DNA from: JAZKGA01 sp040386235
GTDB lineage: Bacteria > Pseudomonadota > Alphaproteobacteria > Micavibrionales > Micavibrionaceae
Assembly (NCBI GenBank): GCA_040386235.1
Contig: JAZKGA010000001.1
Location: forward strand, 310,001-374,000
Reading direction: 5' to 3'
Length of the DNA stretch: 64,000 bases
A program made the position numbers and the translations under genes. A model generated the notes under the pieces. The model saw only the letters and a program-made list of their open reading frames with translations, ran no database searches and was not told the DNA's origin. Below are positions 43,548 through 52,417 of the stretch, piece after piece; the first letter of the stretch is position 1; the number at the start of each line of letters is the position of its first letter.

Positions 43548-43948
43548 AACCGGTTATTCTGTCAGCGTTGCTAAGCCTGATGATCGTATTGGGCGGCCAG
43601 GCGGTGGCGGCCCCGAAACGCGCCCTGCCCAGTGCCGACCGGATTGCCGTGTATGTCATGGCGGATTGGTGCCCCAACTGTAAAATCATCGCGCCCAAAT
43701 GGACAAAAATCCAGGATCAGTTCCGCGATAAAAAAATCCTGTTTATCACCTTAGATTTGAGTGATAAGGGGCGGATCAATCAGGCGATTATGCATGCACA
43801 GGCACTGGGCATCGGGCCGTTTCTGCAACAGCAGGGCAGCGGCACCGGCTATATCGCGCTTTTAAAGGCCGATACGAAACAGGAAATCACCCGTTTTGAC
43901 CGCGATACAACAGAAGAAGAGATGATAAAGGCGTTAAGCACGCCGTAA
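43544..43948 (+). CDS. exported thioredoxin-like protein
   Basis: 134 aa. Signal peptide (residues 1-23, ending AVAA) and a thioredoxin fold with the active site WCPNC (Cys43/Cys46). It is translationally coupled to msrB, so it probably recycles the periplasmic MsrB (inference from context). The C-terminal region is shorter than in classical thioredoxins. Its stop is 5 bp from the convergent SDR gene. Confidence 0.85.
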   Translation: MKPVILSALLSLMIVLGGQAVAAPKRALPSADRIAVYVMADWCPNCKIIAPKWTKIQDQFRDKKILFITLDLSDKGRINQAIMHAQALGIGPFLQQQGSGTGYIALLKADTKQEITRFDRDTTEEEMIKALSTP

Positions 43949-43953
43949 TCTGG

Positions 43954-44535
43954 CTACGTAACCGCAATTTCCAATTGAGTCTGGTCTGTGTCATACCAAT
44001 CCAACGCGGCTTGCGCGATAGCGTCAGGATCAATCCCCGTTGCTTTGTTTATCGGGCCATTAACGGTCACGTAACACACGCGGATATTGGTACCCTGCCA
44101 ATGCTTCATAAGCGATTTTGCGGCATTAAGCTGCACAGCCTTGCCAAGTCCCAATGAGAATAAAGCCGGGTGCGGGTCGTGGGCAAAGCCACCGCCGGTG
44201 ATGATGACGGCAGGCTTTGATGCGCCCTGTAATGCAACTTCACATGCCTGGATGACCTGAACCAGCCCGACGACATGCACTTTAAAATCATATACCAGAT
44301 CGTCAGCCATAACACTGGATGGCGTCGCGCGTCGCGGCACAAACGCATTGTAAATCAGGATGCCAGGCGGATATTGCGCGATCAGGGCGTTCAGCTGCTC
44401 CGGATTGATATCCGTGACATCCATATTAAACGGCGGCGGCGCGGTCCGTGACAGGAAAACAGGATTGGGAAAGACCTGACCATAACTCTGCCCCATGCCT
44501 TTGCCTGCGCCAATAATCCAAGTATGATGTGTCAT
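43954..44535 (-). CDS. short-chain dehydrogenase-like protein, probably non-catalytic
   Basis: 193 aa, shorter than classical SDRs. N-terminal nucleotide site IIGAGKGMG, then an NAFVPRR region and a GGGFAHDP segment. The catalytic Y-x-x-x-K is not conserved: the K is in SLGLGKAVQL and the Tyr position is Leu. The N-A-G motif is also altered (YNAF). It may bind NAD(P) without oxidoreductase activity. No substrate can be proposed. Confidence 0.75.
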   Translation of the reverse strand: MTHHTWIIGAGKGMGQSYGQVFPNPVFLSRTAPPPFNMDVTDINPEQLNALIAQYPPGILIYNAFVPRRATPSSVMADDLVYDFKVHVVGLVQVIQACEVALQGASKPAVIITGGGFAHDPHPALFSLGLGKAVQLNAAKSLMKHWQGTNIRVCYVTVNGPINKATGIDPDAIAQAALDWYDTDQTQLEIAVT

Positions 44536-44798
44536 GTGTTAACCTTATCTTTTCTGGACTATATATGCAGCATATCATCAAAAATCGCAACAATCTGACT
44601 ATTGTTTTAGATTATACGGAGATGCAGGACGCTAGGGGCCTCGCATTTCTGCAACATGCCCCCACGGATACCCCCGTTTTTCGCAGTTGCTGGCGTTCAT
44701 GCGCGAACCAATACAACTGCAGGCGTACTAGACACTGTATATAGGCAGCGCCTTTGCGGTCAATGACGAATAACGGTGAACGGTGATGATAGAGAAGA

Positions 44799-44874
<76 letters not shown>

Positions 44875-44926
44875 CCATGTGAACGGGATGTGCTTTGTTA
44901 GGAAAAAACGGCGCGCTTGGCAAGTC

Positions 44927-45721
44927 TTAATTTACATCGGCTTGAATATCGTCGCGTGACAGGGCCGCTTTTCGCGGCAGCAACCTGGTCATAAACGCAA
45001 GAAACCGCGCGGGCAAGATACTGGCCAGGCGCACCGCGCCAGCCATTGCCCACGGGAAATAAATCCGCGTTTGGCCCTTGGCGATACCTTTGACGATAAT
45101 CTGGGCCGCACGATCAGCGGGCATTAAAAACGGCATCGCAAAATTATTTACCGCCGTCATCCGTGACACGACGAAACCAGGATACACCACGCTGACCCGC
45201 ACCCCGGACCCACTCAACATGCCGGCCAAGGCCTGGCCGTAAAAGCCCACCGCCGCCTTACTGGCACTATAGGCCGGCGCGCCGGGAAGGGGCATATGGG
45301 CGGCCAGCGACGATATGACCACGACATGCCCCGATTGTCTGGCCTGCAGGCGTGGCAACACAGGAGCCAACGTGTTCAACACCCCACCCAGATTAACCGC
45401 GAAAATCTGCCGTGCCTGATCGGTCGTTTCCGTGTCCATCCCCGCAGCCCCACCGGAAATACCAGCATTGGCGATCACAATATCAATCGGCGACATATCG
45501 TCCCATTGCGTGCATTGGGTCGTCATTGCCGTCACATCGGTGACATTCACTGTCGCCGCATGTACCGCACGTGCGCCCCGTATGCGGCACTGATCGGCGA
45601 CATCCGCCAAACGCCCCGCATCCCGTCCGGTTAAAAATAATATCGCGCCAGATTGCGCGTAATGCAGGGCCAAAGCCTGGCCAATCCCGCTGGATGCGCC
45701 TGTAATCAAAATGGTTTTCAT
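44927..45721 (-). CDS. short-chain dehydrogenase/reductase
   Basis: 264 aa, classical SDR with TGASSGIGQ, NAGISGG, the Ser in VISSLAAH and the catalytic Tyr/Lys in YSASKAA. A C-terminal hydrophobic/basic stretch (MAGAVRLASILPARFLAFMTRLL) may associate with the membrane. Start at 45721; the longer frame runs into the gmk upstream region. Divergent from gmk with about 127 bp between them. Substrate unknown. Confidence 0.9.
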   Translation of the reverse strand: MKTILITGASSGIGQALALHYAQSGAILFLTGRDAGRLADVADQCRIRGARAVHAATVNVTDVTAMTTQCTQWDDMSPIDIVIANAGISGGAAGMDTETTDQARQIFAVNLGGVLNTLAPVLPRLQARQSGHVVVISSLAAHMPLPGAPAYSASKAAVGFYGQALAGMLSGSGVRVSVVYPGFVVSRMTAVNNFAMPFLMPADRAAQIIVKGIAKGQTRIYFPWAMAGAVRLASILPARFLAFMTRLLPRKAALSRDDIQADVN

Positions 45722-45784
45722 CGCCACAGGATAGGCGTATGGGTCAATTTTGCAAGCGGAACGACAGCCCCCCCCTTCAGCGTT

Positions 45785-45816
45785 TTGAAACCCTCTTAGA
45801 GTCTTGAAACCCTCTT
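45785..45816 (+). repeat. two-copy direct repeat upstream of gmk
   Basis: TTGAAACCCTCTT occurs twice with a 19-bp period (45785-45797 and 45804-45816), followed by a partial third copy of the flanking GCGTTTT. It lies between the divergent SDR gene and gmk, next to a run of eight C residues (45768-45775). A regulator binding site is possible, but no promoter boxes at good spacing were found. Confidence 0.6.
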
Positions 45817-45848
45817 GGCGTTTTAAAGAATGTGTATAAACTGGAGTC

Positions 45849-46484
45849 ATGAAATCACCGTTTAAACGCCGTGGGTTGCTGCTTGTCCTCTCCTCCCCCT
45901 CCGGAGCGGGGAAGACCACGATCACGCGCGCCCTGCTGGACAATAACACCAACCTGAAATTATCGCTGTCCTACACCACGCGGCCCATGCGGCCCGGGGA
46001 AAGTGACGGTGTGCATTACAACTTCGTCGATGTTCCGACATTCCAGGCCATGATCGACGATAACAGCCTGCTGGAATACGCGAAAGTATTCGGTAATTAT
46101 TACGGCACGCCGTTTCAGCCGGTTCAAGACGCGCTGGCGGAATCCGAAGATATCGTCTTTGATATTGACTGGCAGGGGACACAGCAATTAAAGCAGCGTC
46201 TGCAAAACGATCTGGTCACCGTCTTTATTCTGCCGCCCAGCAAGGCGGAACTGGCCAACCGTTTACGGGGCCGGTCACAGGATGACGGCGCGATTATCGC
46301 CGCACGCATGGCGGAATCGTCGGCTGAGATCAGTCACTATTCTGAATATGATTACATCGTTGTGAATTACGACCTGACTGATTCCATTCGCCAGGTCCAG
46401 GCGATACTGGATGCCGAACGCTGCAAGCGTCGTCGCCTGACCGATCTGCCGGATTTTGTCAGGAAATTGATGGATCAGGAATAA
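45849..46484 (+). CDS. gmk: guanylate kinase
   Basis: 211 aa. P-loop SSPSGAGKTT near residue 17, then SYTTRPMRPGE, the GMP-binding FGNYYGTP region and the IDWQGTQQLK strand, all guanylate kinase motifs. It phosphorylates GMP to GDP. The 3' end overlaps the convergent rsmA by 26 bp. Confidence 0.96.
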   Translation: MKSPFKRRGLLLVLSSPSGAGKTTITRALLDNNTNLKLSLSYTTRPMRPGESDGVHYNFVDVPTFQAMIDDNSLLEYAKVFGNYYGTPFQPVQDALAESEDIVFDIDWQGTQQLKQRLQNDLVTVFILPPSKAELANRLRGRSQDDGAIIAARMAESSAEISHYSEYDYIVVNYDLTDSIRQVQAILDAERCKRRRLTDLPDFVRKLMDQE

Positions 46485-47316
46485 GGCGGCTTAACGCCAC
46501 ATATTGCGCCGGCGTTACTTCTTCCGGGCGGGCTGTTTCAGGAATTCCACACTGTTCCAATTGCGCCAAAAATGGTGCCAGCGTGTTACGCAGCATCTTG
46601 CGCCGTTGTTGAAACGCGCGCGCCACCAGTTTTTCCATGATCGTGAACTCCGGCTGGGCCGACAGGTCACGACGAGGGCGCAGCACCACGATACTGGATG
46701 TCACCTTCGGCGGCGGAACAAACGCGCTGGCCGGAACATCGAACGCGATACGGGTGTCACACAGCCATTGGGCCATAATGGCCAGGCGGCCATAGGCACT
46801 GGTCCGCGGTACCGCACAGATGCGTTGCGCAACCTCTTTTTGGAACATCAGCACCATGACGTCGATGGACCCGTTATCGGCATGAATATCCATCAACCAT
46901 TTAATCAACAGAGGCGTCGCGATATTATAAGGCAGGTTCGCGACAATGGCCCGTGGACCATGGGGCACAAGGTCCGTTAACCCTGCATGCAGCGCATCCT
47001 GGGCCAGTAACTGGAAACGCTGACCCGCGATATCCTGTAATTCTTTCAACGCGGCCACCGCGCGCGGATCAATCTCAACCGCCGTGACGGCCGTCGCCGG
47101 CGTGCGAAGCAAACTGCGCGTCAGCCCGCCTGGGCCTGGACCGATTTCCAGCACGTGTTTGCCCGTCAGATCACCCGCAGCCCGGGCAATTTTGTCCGTC
47201 AAATTCTGATCCAGCAGGAAATTCTGGCCATAGGATTTGTCCGCCCGCAAATTATGCTGGGCGATGACCTCTCGCAACGCAGGTAAGTGATGCAAGCGAT
47301 CAGACACGTTTTTCAA
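46459..47316 (-). CDS. rsmA: 16S rRNA dimethyladenosine transferase RsmA/KsgA
   Basis: 285 aa. N-terminal DKSYGQNFLLD, SAM site EIGPGPGGLTR, the VEIDPRA strand and the catalytic NLPYNIATPLL motif. It dimethylates A1518/A1519 late in 30S assembly. The start overlaps the surA stop by 17 bp, so they are coupled. In many alphaproteobacteria pdxA lies between surA and rsmA; here it is absent. Confidence 0.96.
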   Translation of the reverse strand: MKNVSDRLHHLPALREVIAQHNLRADKSYGQNFLLDQNLTDKIARAAGDLTGKHVLEIGPGPGGLTRSLLRTPATAVTAVEIDPRAVAALKELQDIAGQRFQLLAQDALHAGLTDLVPHGPRAIVANLPYNIATPLLIKWLMDIHADNGSIDVMVLMFQKEVAQRICAVPRTSAYGRLAIMAQWLCDTRIAFDVPASAFVPPPKVTSSIVVLRPRRDLSAQPEFTIMEKLVARAFQQRRKMLRNTLAPFLAQLEQCGIPETARPEEVTPAQYVALSRLIPDPSIS

Positions 47317-48268
47317 TGAACGCGGCGCGTTTCAAATCCTGCATATAGCCGCGTGCGGCACGCACCAGGCGTTCGGTTCCAATCTTTTCCAGGACGGCAT
47401 CCTGGGTTGGCACTTCTGCTTCTGTCATCGTACGGACGGCGCGCAAAAACAGGATGTGATAACCGGAAAGAGAGCGTACAGGCGCAGACACTGTTTCAGG
47501 CGTCATGCCGACAACAGTGCGACCCAGCGCGTCAGGCAGTTGCGCCCCTTGAATCCAGCCCATATCGCCGCCCTGCGCCGCACCCGCGCTTTGCGAGAAT
47601 TGGCGGGCCACTTGCGGGAATATCTTCGGCTGGGTGGCCAACTGACTGTGCAGTTTCGTCGCCGCTTGCTGGATTTTCACGTCATCTTCCGGCTTATCGA
47701 CCGCCAGGAAGATTTCCGCCAGGCGGTATTGTGTTTTACCAATGTTGGACCGGATCACTTGCATTTCCGTGTTGATATCGGCGGCACTGACATCAATGCG
47801 CGGGCGTATGCGTTTCGCCACCACTTCACCCCAGGCGGTTTCGGCCCGGATCTGGTCCCGCAGCGTGCTGATCCGCACACCCTGACGCTGCATCATCTCG
47901 GCAAATTGCTCGGGCGTCATTTTGTTTTGCGCGGCCACGTTGGCAAAGCCTTTATCGACCGCCTTGTCATCAACCGTGATTTTTTCTTTTCGCGCGGCCT
48001 GGATCTTGATCTGCTCCTCAATCAACATCGCGACGACCTGTTGTATCATCCGTTGGCGGAATTCCGGCGTGTCGGGCAGGCCGGATGATTTGATCAGCAA
48101 CCGCGTCCGGTTTTCAACATCGGACAGGCTGATCGCCCGGTCATTCACCACGGCGGCAATCCCGTCGCGGGTCTTTGTTTTCTGTACGGTTTCGGCCCAG
48201 GCGGGTGCCTGACCCCAAACGCTTAAGATCGCCGTCAGCGTCAACACACTCAGCAACATTTTCTGCAT
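47300..48268 (-). CDS. surA: SurA-like periplasmic peptidyl-prolyl isomerase
   Basis: 322 aa. Signal peptide (cleavage after AWA near residue 25), SurA N-terminal chaperone region (VNDRAISLSDVENR…) and one parvulin domain (about 175-290, GGDMGWIQGAQLPDALG…GYHILFL). E. coli SurA has two parvulin domains, while this shorter form is common in alphaproteobacteria. Role: folding of outer-membrane proteins. It starts 1 bp after the NDUFA9-like gene stops. Confidence 0.9.
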   Translation of the reverse strand: MQKMLLSVLTLTAILSVWGQAPAWAETVQKTKTRDGIAAVVNDRAISLSDVENRTRLLIKSSGLPDTPEFRQRMIQQVVAMLIEEQIKIQAARKEKITVDDKAVDKGFANVAAQNKMTPEQFAEMMQRQGVRISTLRDQIRAETAWGEVVAKRIRPRIDVSAADINTEMQVIRSNIGKTQYRLAEIFLAVDKPEDDVKIQQAATKLHSQLATQPKIFPQVARQFSQSAGAAQGGDMGWIQGAQLPDALGRTVVGMTPETVSAPVRSLSGYHILFLRAVRTMTEAEVPTQDAVLEKIGTERLVRAARGYMQDLKRAAFIEKRV

Positions 48269-48269
48269 A

Positions 48270-49235
48270 TTATACTCCTTGTCCCGCTGGGCCGAATTTA
48301 CCGCCCAATTGATAGGCCGACAAATAGGTCGGCGTCACCGCAGCTGGTGCCGCAGGCATGATATTCAGCGCATCAAGCCCCTGCTCGCCCGGCTGTGCCA
48401 CATTGTCGGTTTTCAACGCCTTCACCTGATCGGCGGTTAATGTCAGCGGGTCTGGCATGAATTGCAACAGGCTGGCCAGAACACGCGCCACCCCAAATGG
48501 CAACGGCACAGACATGCGGTGACGGCCCGTCAAAGCCGCAATATGTGCATATATATCGCGCAAGGTCATGGTTTGCGGTCCCGCAAGCGTAAATGTCCCG
48601 CCCAGAACCGGCAATGTATGCGTCTGTAAAGCTGTCATAATCGCTGCGACGACATCGCCGACATACACTGGCTGAAAGCGTGTTGCGCCGCCACCAATCA
48701 GGGGCAGGGCCGGCATGATCCGCGCCAGACGGGCGAAACGATTGAAAAACATGTCGCCTGGGCCGAAAATCACGCTGGGTCGCAAAATTGTCGCATTCGG
48801 AAACGCGTCCAGAATGGCTTCTTCGCCCGTTACCTTGCTGTCGGCATATTGGGTATCCATCCGGTCAACGCCAAGGGCCGACAGGTGAACAAAGCGGCTG
48901 GCCCCCACCCGTGCCGCCGCGCGCGCCAATGTCTGGGCATACGTCACATGGACTGTTTCAAATCGGGCGCGGCGGGATTCCGCGAGGATACCCAGGCAGT
49001 TCACCACATATTTACTGCCCGCCAGGGCGCGTTCCACGGCCTGCGGGTTGCCGTAATCAACAGCAATTGGCACGACCTGGCCAACAACGCCACTAGTCCG
49101 CAATGCATAGGCCGATTGTGGCAGGCGCGTCAAAACCCGCACGCGCAGTCCGGCGGCCGCAGCAGCCTGTACCAGATGCCGACCGACAAAACCTGTGCCG
49201 CCAGCTATGGTAATAATATCGTTGGAAAAACCCAT
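48270..49235 (-). CDS. complex I NDUFA9-like NAD(P)-binding protein
   Basis: 321 aa extended/atypical SDR. Nucleotide site IAGGTGFVGRHLVQ, VVNCLGIL, HLSALGVD and RPSVIFGPGDMFFNRFARL are the hallmarks of the NDUFA9-like family. The catalytic Tyr/Lys is modified (YADSKVTGE keeps Y-x-x-x-K). Homologues associate with NADH dehydrogenase or lipid steps; no complex I genes are in the window. Cotranscribed with surA and rsmA. Confidence 0.9.
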   Translation of the reverse strand: MGFSNDIITIAGGTGFVGRHLVQAAAAAGLRVRVLTRLPQSAYALRTSGVVGQVVPIAVDYGNPQAVERALAGSKYVVNCLGILAESRRARFETVHVTYAQTLARAAARVGASRFVHLSALGVDRMDTQYADSKVTGEEAILDAFPNATILRPSVIFGPGDMFFNRFARLARIMPALPLIGGGATRFQPVYVGDVVAAIMTALQTHTLPVLGGTFTLAGPQTMTLRDIYAHIAALTGRHRMSVPLPFGVARVLASLLQFMPDPLTLTADQVKALKTDNVAQPGEQGLDALNIMPAAPAAVTPTYLSAYQLGGKFGPAGQGV

Positions 49236-49285
49236 TTCCGTTCCGTTCTTTTTAAAAAATTCGTTACAGCAAGATAAACCGACAC

Positions 49286-51508
49286 TTATGCGCTGTCGAG
49301 GGGTTCAACAAATCCCGCCATCACGCGCCGTTGTGACCCATCTTCAAACAGGATGTCCAGTTTTTGGCCCGACACGTGAACAATGCGCCCATCGCCAAAG
49401 CTGTCATGCCGGATATGCTGTCCCGCGACATATTGCGGTGTGGCGGGCGAAGATGACGACTGTGAATTAGCAAAGCCAGACAACGACCATTGTGGCGCGG
49501 ACGGGCGTATCGACGACGCCGGACGTAATTCCGACACGTAATCTATGACCCCTTTTGGCAACTCATCTATAAAACGCGAAGGCACAGCCTGCACCCAGTT
49601 GCCATAGGTGCGGCGGTTGGCAACACTGGTAATCATCGCGATGTGGCGGGCGCGAGTCAGACCGACATAGGCCAGGCGGCGCTCCTCCTCCAACCCCGTA
49701 ATACCGTTCTCATCCATCGCGCGTTGCGAGGGGAACAAGCCATCTTCCCAGCCGGGCAGATAGACGCTGCCGAATTCCAGCCCCTTTGCCCCATGCAGGG
49801 TCATGATCGTGACGGCGTCCTGATTGGCATTTTGAGCGTTGTTTTCCATGACCAGCGCGACGTGTTCCAAGAATGCGGGCAACGATTCAAATTCCGCCAT
49901 CCCGTTCACAAGTTCGCGCAAGTTTTCCAAACGGCCTGGTGCCTCTGGCGTTTTATCGGCCTGCCACATCGCCGTGTAACCACTTTCATCCAGAATCTGT
50001 GCCGCCAGTTCCGTGTGCGGCATCGTACCCAGCAAACCGCGCCAGCGGGCAAAGTTATTCGCCATTTGGCCAAACGCCGCCCGTACAGCGGGGCGCGTCG
50101 TGGAATCGATCATCGCGTCTTGTAAAGCGTCATGCAGGGACAGGCTGCGCGCGCGCGCCAAAAAATGCAGGTTTTGCAACGCAGAATCGCCAATTCCCCG
50201 CTTTGGCGTATTGATAATGCGTTCCAGGGCCAGATCGTCCGCCGGCTGCATCACAACGCGGAAATAGGCCAGCGCATCGCGGATTTCCTGTCGTTCATAA
50301 AAACGTGGGCCACCGATGACCCGGTAAGGCAGGCCGATTTGCACAAAACGTTCTTCAAACGCGCGCATTTGGAATCCGGCCCGCACCAAAACGGCCATGT
50401 CGGATAACGGGCGACCCTGGCGTCGCTGTGCCTCAATATCATCACTGATGACCCGGGCCTCCGCATCACTGTCCCACAACAGGCGCACGCGTACTTTTTC
50501 GCCCATGTCGCCTTGCGACCACAAGGTTTTGCCCAGGCGCCCCTGGTTGTGCGCAATCACGCCGCTGGCAGCCGCCAGGATGGATTGCGTCGAACGGTAA
50601 TTTTGTTCCAGGCGAATGATAACCGCACCCGGAAAATCCCGTTCAAAGCGCAAAATATTGCCCACCTCCGCCCCGCGCCAGCCGTAAATCGACTGGTCAT
50701 CGTCGCCCACACAGCAGATATTGGGTGGCGTATCGTCATTGTCCCGCTGGGCCAAAAGGCGCAGCCACATATATTGGGCCACGTTCGTATCCTGATATTC
50801 ATCCACCAGAATATACCGAAACCGGTTGCGATACCCAGATAACACGTCCTGATTGGCCGGATCGCGGAAAATGGTCAGCATGTGCAGCAGCAAATCGCCA
50901 AAATCACAAGCATTCAAGGTGCGCAGGCGGTTCTGGTAAGCGGCGTAAATCGTGGCCAGCTTGCCGTCCGCAGCCAGGCCGCCTTCATCCCGCCCGACAT
51001 CCTGCGGCCGCATACCACGGTCTTTCCAACGGGAAATAAGGGCCAACAGTAATTTCGGTGGCGATTTCTTGACATCGATCCCTTCGGCTTCGGCAATCTG
51101 TTTCAGCACCCGCATCTGGTCGTCATCGTCCAGGATTGTGAAATCAGAGGTCAACCCTACCAAATCAGCATTCCGGCGCAGCATCCGGGCGGCCAAAGCA
51201 TGAAATGTGCCCAGCCACCAGCCTTCAACCGGCTGATCACCCAGCAAGGACGACACGCGCGTCCGCATTTCACCCGCAGCCTTGTTGGTGAAAGTGACGG
51301 CCAGAATCTGGCTGGGAAACGCTTTGTTTTGATACAGGATGTGAGACAGGCGGGTGGTCAGCACCCGCGTCTTGCCCGTTCCGGCGCCGGCCAGGACCAG
51401 AACCGGCCCTTCTGTGGCCTTGACAGCCGCCAGCTGTACCTCGTTCAAATTAGCCAAATAAGGCGGTTCAGCCGCGGGCGATGAAAACGGTGAGGATATC
51501 ATCGGCAT
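49286..51508 (-). CDS. UvrD/PcrA-family DNA helicase
   Basis: 740 aa from the chosen ATG; a second ATG 2 codons later is possible, and a longer TTG frame is unlikely. SF1 motifs: Q-motif LNEVQLAAV, Walker A LAGAGTGKT, FTNKAAGEM, DEYQDTN, GDDDQSIYGWRGA, QNYRS, TMHGAKGLE (usual form TLHxAKGLE; here the last motif reads MTLHGAKGLEF) and the VGLTRAR box. The C-terminal 60 residues end in a GRIVHVSGQKLDILFEDGS Tudor-like segment typical of PcrA/UvrD. Role: DNA repair and replication restart. Divergent from the type IVB locus. Confidence 0.93.
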   Translation of the reverse strand: MPMISSPFSSPAAEPPYLANLNEVQLAAVKATEGPVLVLAGAGTGKTRVLTTRLSHILYQNKAFPSQILAVTFTNKAAGEMRTRVSSLLGDQPVEGWWLGTFHALAARMLRRNADLVGLTSDFTILDDDDQMRVLKQIAEAEGIDVKKSPPKLLLALISRWKDRGMRPQDVGRDEGGLAADGKLATIYAAYQNRLRTLNACDFGDLLLHMLTIFRDPANQDVLSGYRNRFRYILVDEYQDTNVAQYMWLRLLAQRDNDDTPPNICCVGDDDQSIYGWRGAEVGNILRFERDFPGAVIIRLEQNYRSTQSILAAASGVIAHNQGRLGKTLWSQGDMGEKVRVRLLWDSDAEARVISDDIEAQRRQGRPLSDMAVLVRAGFQMRAFEERFVQIGLPYRVIGGPRFYERQEIRDALAYFRVVMQPADDLALERIINTPKRGIGDSALQNLHFLARARSLSLHDALQDAMIDSTTRPAVRAAFGQMANNFARWRGLLGTMPHTELAAQILDESGYTAMWQADKTPEAPGRLENLRELVNGMAEFESLPAFLEHVALVMENNAQNANQDAVTIMTLHGAKGLEFGSVYLPGWEDGLFPSQRAMDENGITGLEEERRLAYVGLTRARHIAMITSVANRRTYGNWVQAVPSRFIDELPKGVIDYVSELRPASSIRPSAPQWSLSGFANSQSSSSPATPQYVAGQHIRHDSFGDGRIVHVSGQKLDILFEDGSQRRVMAGFVEPLDSA

Positions 51509-51587
51509 AACATGCGGGGTTGTCGGTTTTGACGCAACCAAAAAGACACCTTGTCCACGGTGCAATTATTGATTAGCCTGTTAAATC

Positions 51588-52307
51588 ATGAGTGAAACAA
51601 TCACCCCACCCGTCGATCCCCTTTCCCCCGCCCCCGCCGGCAAGGGAAAACAAGCGCCAGCCGCCGCCAGCGCGTCATCCCAGGACACACGCGGCGTTGG
51701 CCAGGTGTTGATCCGCAATGAGTTTTATCGCGACGGCTATCGCCTGTGGCAACGCGTCGCGGCGTTCCAGGCCATTGCGATTATTGCCCTTGTCGCCATT
51801 TCCTTTTTCCTGGTCACGACCACCAAAACCGAAAATGTGTATTTCGCCACCACCGAAGATGGCCGCCTGATCCCCATGGTCGCGCTCTCAGAACCCAATT
51901 TGGGCAAGCAAGCCCTGGCATCCTGGGTCGCGCAATCGGCCACGGAAGTAATGACATTCGGTTTTCATGACTATCGCAAACGCTTGCAAGAGGCGTCGCG
52001 CAATTTTACCCGCACCGGCTGGGCCAGCTTTACCACCGCGCTGGAAAAATCCCGGATTATTGAGACCGTGACCCAGAACCAGCAGGTTGTGACCGCCGCC
52101 CCGACCAGCGCCCCCGTTATTATTCAAGAGGGGATTGTAAACAACCGCTATCAATGGACACTGGAACTGCCGATGTCGATCGCCTATCAGGCTGGATCAC
52201 AGTCACGCACGGATAATTTGCTGATAACGATGGTTGTTGTTCGCGTGCCCAAGCTGGAAAGCCCCAACGGGGTGGGGATTGAGCAATGGATCGCCACGCC
52301 GCGATGA
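51588..52307 (+). CDS. dotI: type IVB secretion protein DotI/IcmL
   Basis: 239 aa. A cytosolic Pro/Ala-rich N-terminus, the LIRNEFYRDGYRL segment typical of IcmL, one membrane helix (about 56-77), then a periplasmic domain with a NTF2-like strand pattern (QWTLELPMSIAYQAG…). In Legionella DotI forms an inner-membrane complex with DotJ around the ATPase. No separate dotJ was seen. First gene of the colinear icmL-K-E-G-C-D-J-B run, with weak ribosome site. Divergent from the helicase gene. Confidence 0.88.
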   Translation: MSETITPPVDPLSPAPAGKGKQAPAAASASSQDTRGVGQVLIRNEFYRDGYRLWQRVAAFQAIAIIALVAISFFLVTTTKTENVYFATTEDGRLIPMVALSEPNLGKQALASWVAQSATEVMTFGFHDYRKRLQEASRNFTRTGWASFTTALEKSRIIETVTQNQQVVTAAPTSAPVIIQEGIVNNRYQWTLELPMSIAYQAGSQSRTDNLLITMVVVRVPKLESPNGVGIEQWIATPR

Positions 52308-52417
52308 GTTTATTGCGTTTTTGTGAAAGAATTTGCGTGGGACGCCAAATCTTACTAAGGTGTGATGGCTTTTCACCTTTGACCGGTACCAAGACCTTGA
52401 ACAGACAGTTACATCCC

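Noticed and set aside
45768..45775. Eight-C tract as a phase-variation switch
   Set aside because: The tract lies in an intergenic region outside any reading frame and outside a recognisable promoter spacer.
52286..52417. Longer DotH start at 52286 overlapping dotI
   Set aside because: The start at 52418 gives a clean signal peptide, while the extension would bury it.
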